64,000 nucleotides of DNA from CAYMSO01 sp964393185 (GTDB lineage: Bacteria > Patescibacteriota > Dojkabacteria > J137). Below the pieces are notes generated by a model that was given only the letters and a program-made list of their open reading frames with translations, ran no database searches and was not told the DNA's origin. Position numbers and translations under genes: made by a program. Positions within the stretch are counted from its first letter, which is position 1. Each line of letters opens with the position of its first letter. The stretch lies in NCBI GenBank assembly GCA_964393185.1, contig CAYMSO010000006.1, forward strand, positions 34,204-98,203. The letters run 5' to 3'. This document shows, in pieces, positions 42,641 through 51,364 of this stretch.

Positions 42641-43492
42641 ATGAAAGTAAGAAAAGCTATTATTACTGCAGCGGGTTTTGGCTCCAGGTTTTTGCCAATC
42701 ACAAAAACTATTCCTAAAGAAATGCTTCCGATAGTCGACAAACCTATTATTCATTGGATTGTAAAAGAGTGTGCAGATGCAGGCTTGGAAGAAATAATAA
42801 TTGTTGCAGCACCAGACGAAGTAAAAATTTTTGAAGACTATTTTTATGGACATGCAGAGAATATTAGGTTAATGATGCAGTTACAAAATAAAATGGATAG
42901 ATGGAATAAAGTAACCAGCATTTTTGAACTGCCAAAAGTAAAAATCATTCCCGAAAACAGAACAATGCCTTACGGCAATGGTAGACCCATACTAACGGCA
43001 AAAGAATTAGTCGAAAAAGAAGAGGCTTTTGTTGTATGCTGGGGTGATGACTTAGTGCTCTCGGAGGTCAGTGCTGTAAAGCAAGTAGTCGAAGCTTTTG
43101 AACAGGACGATTGCGATGGCGTGTTAGCTGTTCAGGAGATGCCAGTAGAAGAAATGTCAAAATATGGAGTTGTCANNNNNNNNNNAGTTGTCAAAATAAA
43201 AGAAGGGACAGAAGATGAGATCGAAAAAGTTATAGAAAAACCTGAGCCCGAAAACTGTCCTTCTAACCTGGCAGAGTTTGGTAGATTTGTCTTAACACCC
43301 AAAATTTTTGATTATTTAAATCCTACTGCTATCGGAAAAGATGGCGAGATATGGCTTATTGATTCAGCAGACAAAGTTGCAGAGCATGGGAAACTTAAAT
43401 TCAAAAGAATAGAAGGTACTTGGTATACAACAGGCGATCCAAAAAGATACTTGCAAGCTCAAATTGCATTTTCGGATAAATACCTTGGTTAA
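42641..43492 (+). CDS. galU: UTP-glucose-1-phosphate uridylyltransferase, containing an assembly gap
   Basis: 283 codons as printed. KAIITAAGFGSRFLPITKTIPKEMLPI is the nucleotide-binding start (split here as AAGFGSRFLP and KEMLPIVDKP). VVCWGDDLVL, IEKPEPENCPSNLAEFGRFV and EIWLIDSA are further family blocks. It makes UDP-glucose for envelope glycans. Ten N at 43176-43185 interrupt the frame. They are flanked by the same 8 bases on both sides, so the gap is probably artificial and the real protein about six residues shorter (YGVVKIKEG). A terminator follows at 43.5 kb. Confidence 0.93.
   Translation: MKVRKAIITAAGFGSRFLPITKTIPKEMLPIVDKPIIHWIVKECADAGLEEIIIVAAPDEVKIFEDYFYGHAENIRLMMQLQNKMDRWNKVTSIFELPKVKIIPENRTMPYGNGRPILTAKELVEKEEAFVVCWGDDLVLSEVSAVKQVVEAFEQDDCDGVLAVQEMPVEEMSKYGVVXXXXVVKIKEGTEDEIEKVIEKPEPENCPSNLAEFGRFVLTPKIFDYLNPTAIGKDGEIWLIDSADKVAEHGKLKFKRIEGTWYTTGDPKRYLQAQIAFSDKYLG
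43168..43193. other. Assembly gap with 8-bp duplicated edges
   Basis: AGTTGTCA stands at 43168-43175 and again at 43186-43193, on either side of N x10. Deleting 18 bases (gap plus one copy) keeps frame and restores a normal GalU sequence, so this is a scaffolding artefact rather than biology. Confidence 0.85.
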
Positions 43493-43530
43493 ACTAGATT
43501 ATACTAATGGTTTGAAGTTTAGAAATTATT

Positions 43531-43562
43531 AAGAGGAGATTAAAAAATCTCCTCTTTGTTTT
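43531..43562. terminator. Bidirectional intrinsic terminator after galU
   Basis: AAGAGGAGAT (43531-43540) and ATCTCCTCTT (43547-43556) form a 10-bp stem with a 6-nt loop, followed by TGTTTTG. It lies between galU and the converging DUF4389 gene. Confidence 0.82.
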
Positions 43563-43578
43563 GATCTATTTACTCTAA

Positions 43579-44187
43579 TTATTTTAAATGCATCTTATCA
43601 GTTTCTGTTTCTTGCATTGTAAATTCTGGATACTTGAAATATAGATAATGGCAATATAGAGATACTCTATGTCCATATCTGATCGTACCAACACAAAGAT
43701 CGTGCATTTCTTTAGGGAATTTACCAGTAAATAAAACTATAAAAAATGCTAAAAATTGAATAATGCCTACAAGAAGAGCTAAAACATAAAGATAAATAAT
43801 ATGTGGTAAGAGCACTATCCAAGATAAGAATACTGAGAAAAGCAGCCTCTTTCTTGTTACTACCGCAGGATAACCAATTTCTAACTTTGTTTTTTCCCAA
43901 TCGGCATTTGGACCAATAGGAGGGTAGCCATCTACCAAATTACCTAAAGATGCACTAAGTCTTAAAGACCAGTTTAAATAGTTAACATAAGCATCAAATG
44001 CTAGTTTAGGATATTTTGTAGTAAACAAGATGGCCAAGAATGCATACATTTCCAGCAGCATTAAATAAATACTATAAAAAAGCATTAAAACAATATGTGG
44101 TATTCCAATATATAGCCAGCCAAATAAAGTTCTTAGCAATAACTCTCCTCGTGAGTATTGCTCCTGATGTTGAATATACAACTTCAT
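43579..44187 (-). CDS. DUF4389 membrane protein
   Basis: 202 aa with four spans arranged as two similar halves: each ends in a phrase of the type FxVLFTGKFPKEMHDLCVG / FLAILFTTKYPKLAFDAYV followed by an amphipathic helix with YxNYLNWSLR or YGHRVSLY. This duplicated layout is typical of the DUF4389 family. Function is unknown. The AT-rich start region has no Shine-Dalgarno. Confidence 0.8.
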   Translation of the reverse strand: MKLYIQHQEQYSRGELLLRTLFGWLYIGIPHIVLMLFYSIYLMLLEMYAFLAILFTTKYPKLAFDAYVNYLNWSLRLSASLGNLVDGYPPIGPNADWEKTKLEIGYPAVVTRKRLLFSVFLSWIVLLPHIIYLYVLALLVGIIQFLAFFIVLFTGKFPKEMHDLCVGTIRYGHRVSLYCHYLYFKYPEFTMQETETDKMHLK

Positions 44188-44284
44188 GTGAATAATTAAT
44201 AATAAATATAAAGTACCTATAGATTAACAAAAAATTCAAGTAATACAAGAGGATTGCATTTAGTTATCGATTTATGGTAACATT

Positions 44285-44692
44285 ATGCTAAATTTATACA
44301 TTCAAATGAACAAAACTGAATTTGGTGAAAAATGTCAAAAATGCATTTCTGCTTTTGCTGATGTGACAAGAACTTTTCAAAACATCACTAATAATACAAT
44401 AAATGCTTTGACAAGTGAGGATTTTACATTTCAACAGAAGTTTTTTGAAGTTACTAAAGCATATAAAGATCTGGCCTATGATATAAGAAGTTTAGTAAGC
44501 TTTATAGATGAAATCAATAAAAATATGCACTTTGATATAGATGTGGGACAAAACTTATTAGACGCTGTCAATGAAAAAATAGATAAGTTCACGCAAGTTT
44601 TACTAGAAAACCATGAATTGCTTGAATACCATAATGATAACTATCTAGATCCAGGTGTTTGGGGTCCCACAATTTCAAAATTGGACTTATAG
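44285..44692 (+). CDS. Hypothetical helical protein
   Basis: 135 aa, soluble, predicted as long amphipathic helices (FQQKFFEVTKAYKDLAYDIR, LLDAVNEKIDKFTQVLLENH). Start could be ATG 44285 or ATG 44306. No family is recognised. Its stop abuts the stop of the converging sugar-kinase gene in a TAGCTA palindrome. Confidence 0.55.
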   Translation: MLNLYIQMNKTEFGEKCQKCISAFADVTRTFQNITNNTINALTSEDFTFQQKFFEVTKAYKDLAYDIRSLVSFIDEINKNMHFDIDVGQNLLDAVNEKIDKFTQVLLENHELLEYHNDNYLDPGVWGPTISKLDL

Positions 44693-45544
44693 CTATAAAC
44701 CAATAAAATTTATCCCAGTACTTATCTCATCTGGAGTATAGCTTAAACAGATTCCAGCAATTTTATTTGCAAATTTTATCGCTTCAATTTCGTCTCGTGT
44801 CTTTGCAAACATGTAAGCAAAGGAACCACTAAAAATATCTCCAGATCCTGTCGAATCTTTAATTTGGTTAATTGGGATAGTTGGCACATTAATCGCTCTC
44901 CCATTTTTAACTAAATCCGCACCCATTTCCTCCTTAGTAACAATTACTTTTAAATTTGATTTTTTTGACCATTCAATAGCTAATTCTTCTATGTTTGGAT
45001 AATCATTTTCGGAAAGAATAAAATAATCAAAAAGTTGAATAAGTTGATCTGCTTCTTCGAAATTTCTAAACAAAACTTTATCTTCAGAATCAAAATTTCT
45101 AAAGTAGCCTTGGGGTATGCTTAATTTTATAGCTGATGGCTTCGATAATTCTAAAATAGATTTTATCAAATCAGGAGAGTAATTGGGAATCAATGGTGCC
45201 AAAAAGATTACATCAGCACTTTTGATGGCATTCAATACTTCTGGACTTTTTAAATCAATACTTGGTACTACTCTATTTTTCGCATATTGAGTTCTTTTGC
45301 CCTTTACAACTATATTTTGATATCTCAAAGTATTATTTACATTTGGTTTGATAGGAAGCAGTATATCGCTTTTACAGTACTGTAAAAAATCTATTCCATA
45401 ATCAGTTATTATCTTTACATCAACATCCGCAAAATTCTTTAAAATTAAATTCATGTACATAGCAGGGCTGCCAAAATACTCATAACTTGCACCCTCAACA
45501 GAGTTATTATCTATACATACATTCCCTATTATCAAAAAGTTCAT
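44693..45544 (-). CDS. PfkB/ribokinase-family carbohydrate kinase
   Basis: 283 aa from ATG 45544 (an in-frame ATG at 45565 would add seven hydrophobic residues). The anion hole and catalytic base motif reads KDSTGSGDIFSGSFAY (family DTxGAGD). The N-terminal strand MNFLIIGNVCID fits, but the substrate-binding GG near the N-terminus is reduced (EYFGSPAMYMNLIL). The phosphate-acceptor sugar or nucleoside cannot be told. No hexokinase or isomerase lies nearby, so it may feed sugars into the glycolytic genes next door. Confidence 0.82.
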   Translation of the reverse strand: MNFLIIGNVCIDNNSVEGASYEYFGSPAMYMNLILKNFADVDVKIITDYGIDFLQYCKSDILLPIKPNVNNTLRYQNIVVKGKRTQYAKNRVVPSIDLKSPEVLNAIKSADVIFLAPLIPNYSPDLIKSILELSKPSAIKLSIPQGYFRNFDSEDKVLFRNFEEADQLIQLFDYFILSENDYPNIEELAIEWSKKSNLKVIVTKEEMGADLVKNGRAINVPTIPINQIKDSTGSGDIFSGSFAYMFAKTRDEIEAIKFANKIAGICLSYTPDEISTGINFIGL

Positions 45545-45857
45545 AATTATTATTAAACAGTACATTTTAATGAAAAACTATAAAGAAATACAAGCACTAA
45601 TATTGTAGTACGTAATATTGACAATTGAAAAATATACGCTTGACCAAATATATGCAGAGGTATAGAATTAAGAGTTTTTCTTGCTCACAAGTTATAATAA
45701 AACTAAAATAGTAAATAAGAAACTGTTGTTGAGTAAGAAATATAATTTATGCCCAATCAATTCCATTAATTTAAATTTGTGGTTTTGAGATTAGGTTACA
45801 ATAAAGTAGGTTCTAGCGAGAGCTTAAAACAATCAAATTAATTATTAAATAATATTT

Positions 45858-46883
45858 ATGGCAAAAAGAATAGCTATCAATGGTTTTGGTAGAATCGGAA
45901 GATTAGTCTATAGAGCGCTTTTAGAAAGAAATTTTCTAGATGGTCAAGTCGAAGTTGTAGTGGTAAACGACTTGGTACCTGCAGACAACCTTGCATATCT
46001 TCTAAAATACGATACTACTCACGGAAAATTAGACGAGGATGTAAAGGCTATTGACGAAAATACAATTAAAGTTGGAGAACATACCTTAAAAACACTTGCA
46101 TTAAAAGTGTCTCCTGCAGAACTACCATGGAAGGAATACAATATTGATATTGTGATTGAATCAACAGGCTTCTTTACAAAAAAAGCAGATGCAATTGGAC
46201 ATTTGACCGCTGGTGCAAAGAAAACAATTATTTCGGCACCATCAGATGAAGATGTAAAAACCATCCTAGTTGGAGTTAACGACGATCAATACCAGGGAGA
46301 AGACTTAGTTTCTAACGCAAGTTGTACTACTAACTGTCTAGCACCAATTGTACACGTACTTTTGAAAGAAGGTATTGGAATAGAAGAAGGCTTAATGACT
46401 ACTGCACATGCTTATACTGCAACTCAAACAATTATGGATGGTCCTTCTAGAAAAGCATTCAGAGATGGAAGAGCTGGAGCTATGAATATTATTCCAGCAT
46501 CTACCGGCGCTGCAAAGGCAATTGGTTTGGTAATTCCAGAAATGAAAGGGAAACTTACAGGTATGGCATTTAGAGTTCCTGTTGCCGATGTTTCTGTTGT
46601 AGATTTAACCTTTAAACCTACAAGAGAAACTAGTTTAGCAGAAATCAATAATGCAATGAAAAAAGCTAGTGAAACATATTTAAAAGGGATTCTGCAATAT
46701 ACTGAAGAACCTGTAGTTTCCAGTGACTTTATACATGATGCGAATTCCAGTACTTATGATGCAGGTGCAAGTATTGAACTAAACTCTAAATTTTTCAAAT
46801 TAGTAAGTTGGTATGACAATGAATGGGGGTATTCAAATAGAATGGCAGATCTTCTAAAAATTGTTGTAGGAAAAATGAGTTAA
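45858..46883 (+). CDS. gap: Glyceraldehyde-3-phosphate dehydrogenase
   Basis: 341 aa. NAD fold INGFGRIGRLVYRA with Asp38 in VVNDLV (NAD rather than NADP preference). Catalytic Cys156 lies in SNASCTTNCLAP, and the His in THAYTATQ-type block reads TAHAYTATQTIMDGP. Substrate blocks RAGAMNIIPASTGAAKA and the C-terminal SWYDNEWGYSNRM are intact. It oxidises glyceraldehyde 3-phosphate and makes the NADH re-oxidised by LdhA. A GC-rich hairpin follows before pgk. Confidence 0.97.
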   Translation: MAKRIAINGFGRIGRLVYRALLERNFLDGQVEVVVVNDLVPADNLAYLLKYDTTHGKLDEDVKAIDENTIKVGEHTLKTLALKVSPAELPWKEYNIDIVIESTGFFTKKADAIGHLTAGAKKTIISAPSDEDVKTILVGVNDDQYQGEDLVSNASCTTNCLAPIVHVLLKEGIGIEEGLMTTAHAYTATQTIMDGPSRKAFRDGRAGAMNIIPASTGAAKAIGLVIPEMKGKLTGMAFRVPVADVSVVDLTFKPTRETSLAEINNAMKKASETYLKGILQYTEEPVVSSDFIHDANSSTYDAGASIELNSKFFKLVSWYDNEWGYSNRMADLLKIVVGKMS

Positions 46884-46890
46884 TTTTGCT

Positions 46891-46917
46891 CGTGCCGGCT
46901 TAACCGGCACGATTTTA
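46891..46917 (+). terminator. GC-rich hairpin between gap and pgk
   Basis: CGTGCCGG (46891-46898) and CCGGCACG (46904-46911), 8-bp stem with a 5-nt loop, followed by ATTTTAAAT. With pgk starting 24 nt later it may act as a partial terminator that sets the gap:pgk ratio, or as a 3' stabiliser. Confidence 0.6.
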
Positions 46918-46934
46918 AATGTTACCTTCAAAGA

Positions 46935-48155
46935 ATGTATATAACTTCTAAAAATTTGGATAATTATTCATACAAAAGTATTAATAACATTCAAAACAAA
47001 AGAGTAATTGTTAGATCGTGTTTAAATGTTTCGGTTGATAATACAGGTAAGATTAAAGATGATACAAGGCTTTTAGAGTCGATGGAATTAATAAATGAAC
47101 TAGCAGGAAAAGTAAGAAAATTAATAATAATGGGACATTTGGGCAGGCCTGAACCTAGATCAACTGAAGAACAAAACGTACCTCAAGAAGTTAGCTTCTG
47201 GCATGTTGCAGAGGCAATGCAGACGAAATTGAAAAGTAACAACCTTTCAGTTAAATTATGCAAATCTTTAGACCAAGTAGAAAACTCAGGAGATCAAAAT
47301 TGCATTTACTTAATCGAAAACATTAGGTCATTTGATGGAGAAGAATCTAAAAATCTTTCTATTAGAAAATCTTTCGCACAAAGGCTTGCAGCCCTTGCCG
47401 ATATTTACATAAACGATGCATTTGCTGATTATAGAGAATCCGCATCAACATACGATATTGCGCAGATAATTCCAGCTTATATTGGCCCAGCTTTTTTAAG
47501 AGAAGTTATGTCTCTTGGCAAATTTTCTAATCCTGCAAGACCTTTTGTAGCAATACTTGGTGGCGCAAAGTTATCCGAAAAATTAGATGCTCTTAACTCA
47601 CTAGCAGAAACTGCCGACAAAGTTATTATTGGCGGCGCGATGGCATATACTTTAATGAAAGCTCAAAATATACCAGTCGGGAAATCTCTTGTTGAAGACG
47701 AAAAACTTGCTGTAGCATCAGAAATAATAAACAAATATTCAAATAAATTAATATTACCAGTAGATCATATGATTTCTACTGAGTTTAAAGAAACTTCTGA
47801 GCACTCTGTTACTGCCAATCAGATAATCCCAGAAGATAAACTAGCTATTGATTTGGGTAGTAAAACTATTGACTTGATAAAGAAAGAAATAGCTAACGCA
47901 TCATCAATTTTGTGGAACGGTCCAATGGGGGTTACAGAGTGGGAACATTCTGCAGCAGGAACAAAGGCAGTAGGCATGGCTATTCAAGAAAATACAAAGG
48001 CATATGCACTAGCTGGCGGAGGAGATTCAATCACAGCAATCAACAAGTATAAGTTGAGTGGCTTTGATCATATTTCTACAGGTGGTGGAGCGATGTTGGC
48101 ATTTTTAGCATACAACAAATTTCCTACTTTAGATGTGATTTTGCAAAGTAGGTAA
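46935..48155 (+). CDS. pgk: Phosphoglycerate kinase, divergent at substrate-binding residues
   Basis: 406 aa, normal length. Recognisable blocks are IKDDTRLLESM, IIMGHLGRPEPR, YLIENIRSFDGEE, YINDAFADYRESAST, FVAILGGAKLSEKLDAL, ILWNGPMGVTEW, ALAGGGDSITAI and STGGGAMLAFL. Odd points: the near-invariant VRVD-N is VRSCLN (Cys29 in place of the 3-phosphoglycerate-binding Asp), and the HRAHAS block is YRESAS. The nucleotide site looks intact. It makes the first ATP of lower glycolysis. The start codon has no Shine-Dalgarno. Confidence 0.95.
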   Translation: MYITSKNLDNYSYKSINNIQNKRVIVRSCLNVSVDNTGKIKDDTRLLESMELINELAGKVRKLIIMGHLGRPEPRSTEEQNVPQEVSFWHVAEAMQTKLKSNNLSVKLCKSLDQVENSGDQNCIYLIENIRSFDGEESKNLSIRKSFAQRLAALADIYINDAFADYRESASTYDIAQIIPAYIGPAFLREVMSLGKFSNPARPFVAILGGAKLSEKLDALNSLAETADKVIIGGAMAYTLMKAQNIPVGKSLVEDEKLAVASEIINKYSNKLILPVDHMISTEFKETSEHSVTANQIIPEDKLAIDLGSKTIDLIKKEIANASSILWNGPMGVTEWEHSAAGTKAVGMAIQENTKAYALAGGGDSITAINKYKLSGFDHISTGGGAMLAFLAYNKFPTLDVILQSR

Positions 48156-48206
48156 TAGCTAATAAAAACTATTGCTTCAGCGTGGGCAAGCTAGCCTTGT
48201 TTGATT

Positions 48207-49289
48207 CTAAACTTCTCCTAAAAATACGCCAATTTTTTTAAGTGTTTGAAGCTCTTTATTGTCTTTTTTGACTACTTTTATTTGGCTTATTGCTTGTAAT
48301 ATAGGTACAGTAATTATCTCGTTACTTTTGAGACAAACCATTTCACCAAATTTTTTGTTTAGGATAGCATCTATGGCACCAATTCCCACGTTTTTTGATA
48401 ATATTCTATCTGTTGCGTTGGGTGCGCCGCCTCGCTGAACATGACCTAGTACAACATTCCTCATCTCAAATTCTGCTGGTGCTAACTGTTCGATGGTTTC
48501 GATTATCTGTTGACTAATTCCACCTAATCGTATTTCTGGTCGATCAGTAACTTTTCCAATTGTAGATACCTGGGCATTTTTAGGTTTTGCACCTTCAGCC
48601 ACCACTACTATAGAAAAATTGCGTCCAGTTTGTTTTCTTTTTCTAAGAAAATTTATTAATGATTCGTAACTAAACTCAAATTCTGGCAATAACACTGCAC
48701 TTGCACCACCGGCTAAACCAGAATGTAAGGCTATCCAACCCGAATTTCTGCCCATTGTTTCTACAAAGAATACTCTCTCGTGACTTACTGCTGTAGTATG
48801 AATTTTGTCTAATGCATCCACAACTGTATCAACAGCTGTACTAAATCCAAAAGTAGAATCTGTGGCATTTAGGTCGTTATCTATAGTCTTAGGTACACCT
48901 ACTATTTTTACTCCTTTCTGCGCAAGTTGCATAGCACCACTCAACGTTCCATCTCCTCCTATGACTATTAGTGCATCTATCTCTAGTTTCTCAAGATTGG
49001 ATTTAGCTAAATTTAAAATTTCGTCTGGTATTTTGTTGGATTGTCCCATACCAGCTTTGCCTGCAAATCGGCCCTTATTTACTGTGGTTAATATTGTTCC
49101 TCCTAGATGTGCAATTCCGGAGACTTTTTTTCGATCCAGCTGGATATAATTTAAATCTAATAATCCTTCCCAGCCTTTGATAAATCCTATAAATTCGTGA
49201 CCTAAGCTAATACCATATACACATGCTGCACCTATAACAGCATTTATGCCTTGAGCATCACCTCCCGAATTAATTATTCCTATTTTCAT
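48207..49289 (-). CDS. pfkA: 6-phosphofructokinase (PfkA family, G104/K124 type)
   Basis: 360 aa. The N-terminal INSGGDAQGINAVI (usually GGDAPGMNA), VIGGDGTLSGA, PKTIDNDLNATD, ETMGRNSGWIAL and GHVQRGGAP blocks are clear. In E. coli numbering residue 104 is Gly (as in ATP enzymes) and 124 is Lys (as in PPi-enzymes and the related ATP-using long clade). ATP use is more likely than PPi use, but only assay would settle it. Last gene of the probable tpiA-fba-ldhA-pfkA transcript, 12 nt after ldhA. Confidence 0.93.
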   Translation of the reverse strand: MKIGIINSGGDAQGINAVIGAACVYGISLGHEFIGFIKGWEGLLDLNYIQLDRKKVSGIAHLGGTILTTVNKGRFAGKAGMGQSNKIPDEILNLAKSNLEKLEIDALIVIGGDGTLSGAMQLAQKGVKIVGVPKTIDNDLNATDSTFGFSTAVDTVVDALDKIHTTAVSHERVFFVETMGRNSGWIALHSGLAGGASAVLLPEFEFSYESLINFLRKRKQTGRNFSIVVVAEGAKPKNAQVSTIGKVTDRPEIRLGGISQQIIETIEQLAPAEFEMRNVVLGHVQRGGAPNATDRILSKNVGIGAIDAILNKKFGEMVCLKSNEIITVPILQAISQIKVVKKDNKELQTLKKIGVFLGEV

Positions 49290-49301
49290 ATTCTTGCATA
49301 A

Positions 49302-50222
49302 TTAAAGTATATTTTCTTTTCTGGATTCACCTAACAATGATTCCTGCGTTTGCTCCAATATAGCTTTAACAGCTTCTTCTGTATAAAAAGCCGTATGATC
49401 TGCCTGAAAGCTATTATTTGTATATAAGTCGCTGCAAAAACGGTCATTAGCTTCCCAAACATCGGTTCCAAAAAATATTTCTTTACTTGAATCTAAAATT
49501 TCTTTCAGATCTTTTGTATTTATAATTTCTCCTCTTGCAGTATTAATTAACATAAATCTATCCTTTACCCCGGAAAGTATTTGCTTATTCACTGAATTTT
49601 TTGTTTGCTGATTGAGTGGCATATGGATAGAAACAATATCTGATATAGAATATAACTCTTCCAGTGAATCTACTTTTCGAGCAACATCAGACTCATTTAC
49701 AAATGGATCGAAAAATAAAACATTCATCTGGAAGCCATTTTTTGCAATCAAACCTACTTCTTTTCCTATCTTTCCAAAACCATGTATTCCAATAGTTTTT
49801 CCTCGTAAAGTAAATCCCATAGATTCTATTGTTCTTCCATTTATACCTTTTCGGTGCATTTCCCTCTGCAAATTCATCTTCCTTGCAAGATGTAACATAA
49901 GTGCAAACGCAAATTCTGCAATGGATTCTGGTGAGTAACTTGCTACTCTATACACTTCTATTCCTAAAGATTTCGCAAGATCAACGTTTAGCATATTAAA
50001 ACCTGCACATCTCAAAAATATTTTCTTTGTTCCGGATTTAGCTAGTTGTCTTAATTCATCATCTAGAATTTGACTATCGACAAAGATAGAAATAGATTCC
50101 TTACCCAATGCTTTTGCTAAACTAAATTTTTCTTCAAAAAAATCTGTGTTTGGAAAATCGATCTGATATTTATTCTTAATAAATTCTTCAAAATTTTGCC
50201 ATTCAAAAAAAATAGTTTTCAT
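49302..50222 (-). CDS. ldhA: D-lactate dehydrogenase (D-2-hydroxyacid dehydrogenase family)
   Basis: 306 aa. LRCAGFNMLNVDLAK and RVASYSPESIAEFAFALML are typical of D-LDH. The nucleotide-binding loop is GIHGFGKIGKEV; the catalytic Arg is in NTARGEIINT and the His in ADHTAFYTEEA. It reduces pyruvate to D-lactate and regenerates NAD for GAPDH. Its place inside a glycolytic operon supports lactate as a fermentation end product. 17 nt separate it from fba. Confidence 0.92.
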   Translation of the reverse strand: MKTIFFEWQNFEEFIKNKYQIDFPNTDFFEEKFSLAKALGKESISIFVDSQILDDELRQLAKSGTKKIFLRCAGFNMLNVDLAKSLGIEVYRVASYSPESIAEFAFALMLHLARKMNLQREMHRKGINGRTIESMGFTLRGKTIGIHGFGKIGKEVGLIAKNGFQMNVLFFDPFVNESDVARKVDSLEELYSISDIVSIHMPLNQQTKNSVNKQILSGVKDRFMLINTARGEIINTKDLKEILDSSKEIFFGTDVWEANDRFCSDLYTNNSFQADHTAFYTEEAVKAILEQTQESLLGESRKENIL

Positions 50223-50239
50223 GATTTTTAATAATAAAA

Positions 50240-51310
50240 TTATGCTATGGTAATCTCCTTACATAGGTAAACATCTTGCACTGCGTTTAAAAGTTTAACT
50301 CCATCTTCAAATTTTTTCTGAAATGCTTTTCTTCCTAAAATCAGTCCACTGCCTCCTGCTCTTTTATTTATAACTGCAGTTTCCACTGCTTCTTGAAGGT
50401 CATTTTGTCCACTTGCTCCTCCAGAATTTATTAAAGGAATTTTTCCTAAATAACAATTTGCGACTTGATATTTTGTAAGATCTATTGGATTATCTGAAGA
50501 TAGATCTGTATACATTCTATCATCAAGCTTTCCATAACTGGTAGAGCCGGAATTCAAAGCTTTATAACCTCCATTGACCGTTGGTAATTTTTGTTTAATA
50601 ATGTCTGCTTCTATTGTAACCCCCATATAGTTAGCCTGTCCGCTTAAGTCTGCAGATGTATGATAATCTATGCCATCTTTTTTGAATGCGCTATTTCTGG
50701 TATAACACCACAAAATAGTAAACATGCCTAATTCGTGTGCTTTAGCAAATGCGGCAGTAACTTCTTGAATTTGTCTAGTCGATTCCTCAGAGCCAAAATA
50801 AACTGTTGCGCCAACACCTATCGCACCCATGTTCCAGGCTCTTTCTACCTGAGTAAACATAACCTGATCAAACTTGTTTGGGTAGCTTAGTGTTTCGTTA
50901 TGATTTAATTTAACAATAAAAGGAATTTTGTGAGCATATTTTCTTGAATGCATTCCCAGTGCACCAAATGTAGATGTAACAGCACTACAACCCGCTTCTA
51001 CAGCTAATTTAACAATGTATTCTGGGTCAAAATAATTTGGGTTTTTGGCAAAGCTTGCGCCAGCAGAGTGCTCTATACCCTGATCTACAGGAAAAATTGA
51101 TAAATAACCGGTATTGCCAAGTCGACCGTGAGAGTAAAGAGTGTGTAAGTTTCTGATAACATGATTATTTCTATCTGTATTAATGAATACTTTTTCTACA
51201 AAATCACTTGAAGGGATTGTGAATTTTATTCCTTCAAATGTTGTTGATTTAAAGTTAAGTAATAAATTTGCTTTTTCTCCAAGAATATTTTGTATTTCGG
51301 GATATGTCAT
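50240..51310 (-). CDS. fbaB: Class I fructose-bisphosphate aldolase (FbaB/archaeal type)
   Basis: 356 aa from ATG 51310 (an in-frame TTG lies two codons upstream). The sequence follows the Schiff-base DhnA/FbaB family: YLSIFPVDQGIEHSAGASF, the lysine-bearing strand region VKLNHNETLSYP, GAIGVGATVYFGSEES, WCYTRN and the phosphate-binding INSGGASGQNDL and GGSGLILGRKAF. It cleaves fructose 1,6-bisphosphate into the two triose phosphates without a metal ion. It is followed by ldhA and preceded by tpiA. Confidence 0.93.
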   Translation of the reverse strand: MTYPEIQNILGEKANLLLNFKSTTFEGIKFTIPSSDFVEKVFINTDRNNHVIRNLHTLYSHGRLGNTGYLSIFPVDQGIEHSAGASFAKNPNYFDPEYIVKLAVEAGCSAVTSTFGALGMHSRKYAHKIPFIVKLNHNETLSYPNKFDQVMFTQVERAWNMGAIGVGATVYFGSEESTRQIQEVTAAFAKAHELGMFTILWCYTRNSAFKKDGIDYHTSADLSGQANYMGVTIEADIIKQKLPTVNGGYKALNSGSTSYGKLDDRMYTDLSSDNPIDLTKYQVANCYLGKIPLINSGGASGQNDLQEAVETAVINKRAGGSGLILGRKAFQKKFEDGVKLLNAVQDVYLCKEITIA

Positions 51311-51364
51311 CGGCAAAGTATTAAGAATTATTTGTATTATTTAGCTGTTAGTTATAAAAACCAA

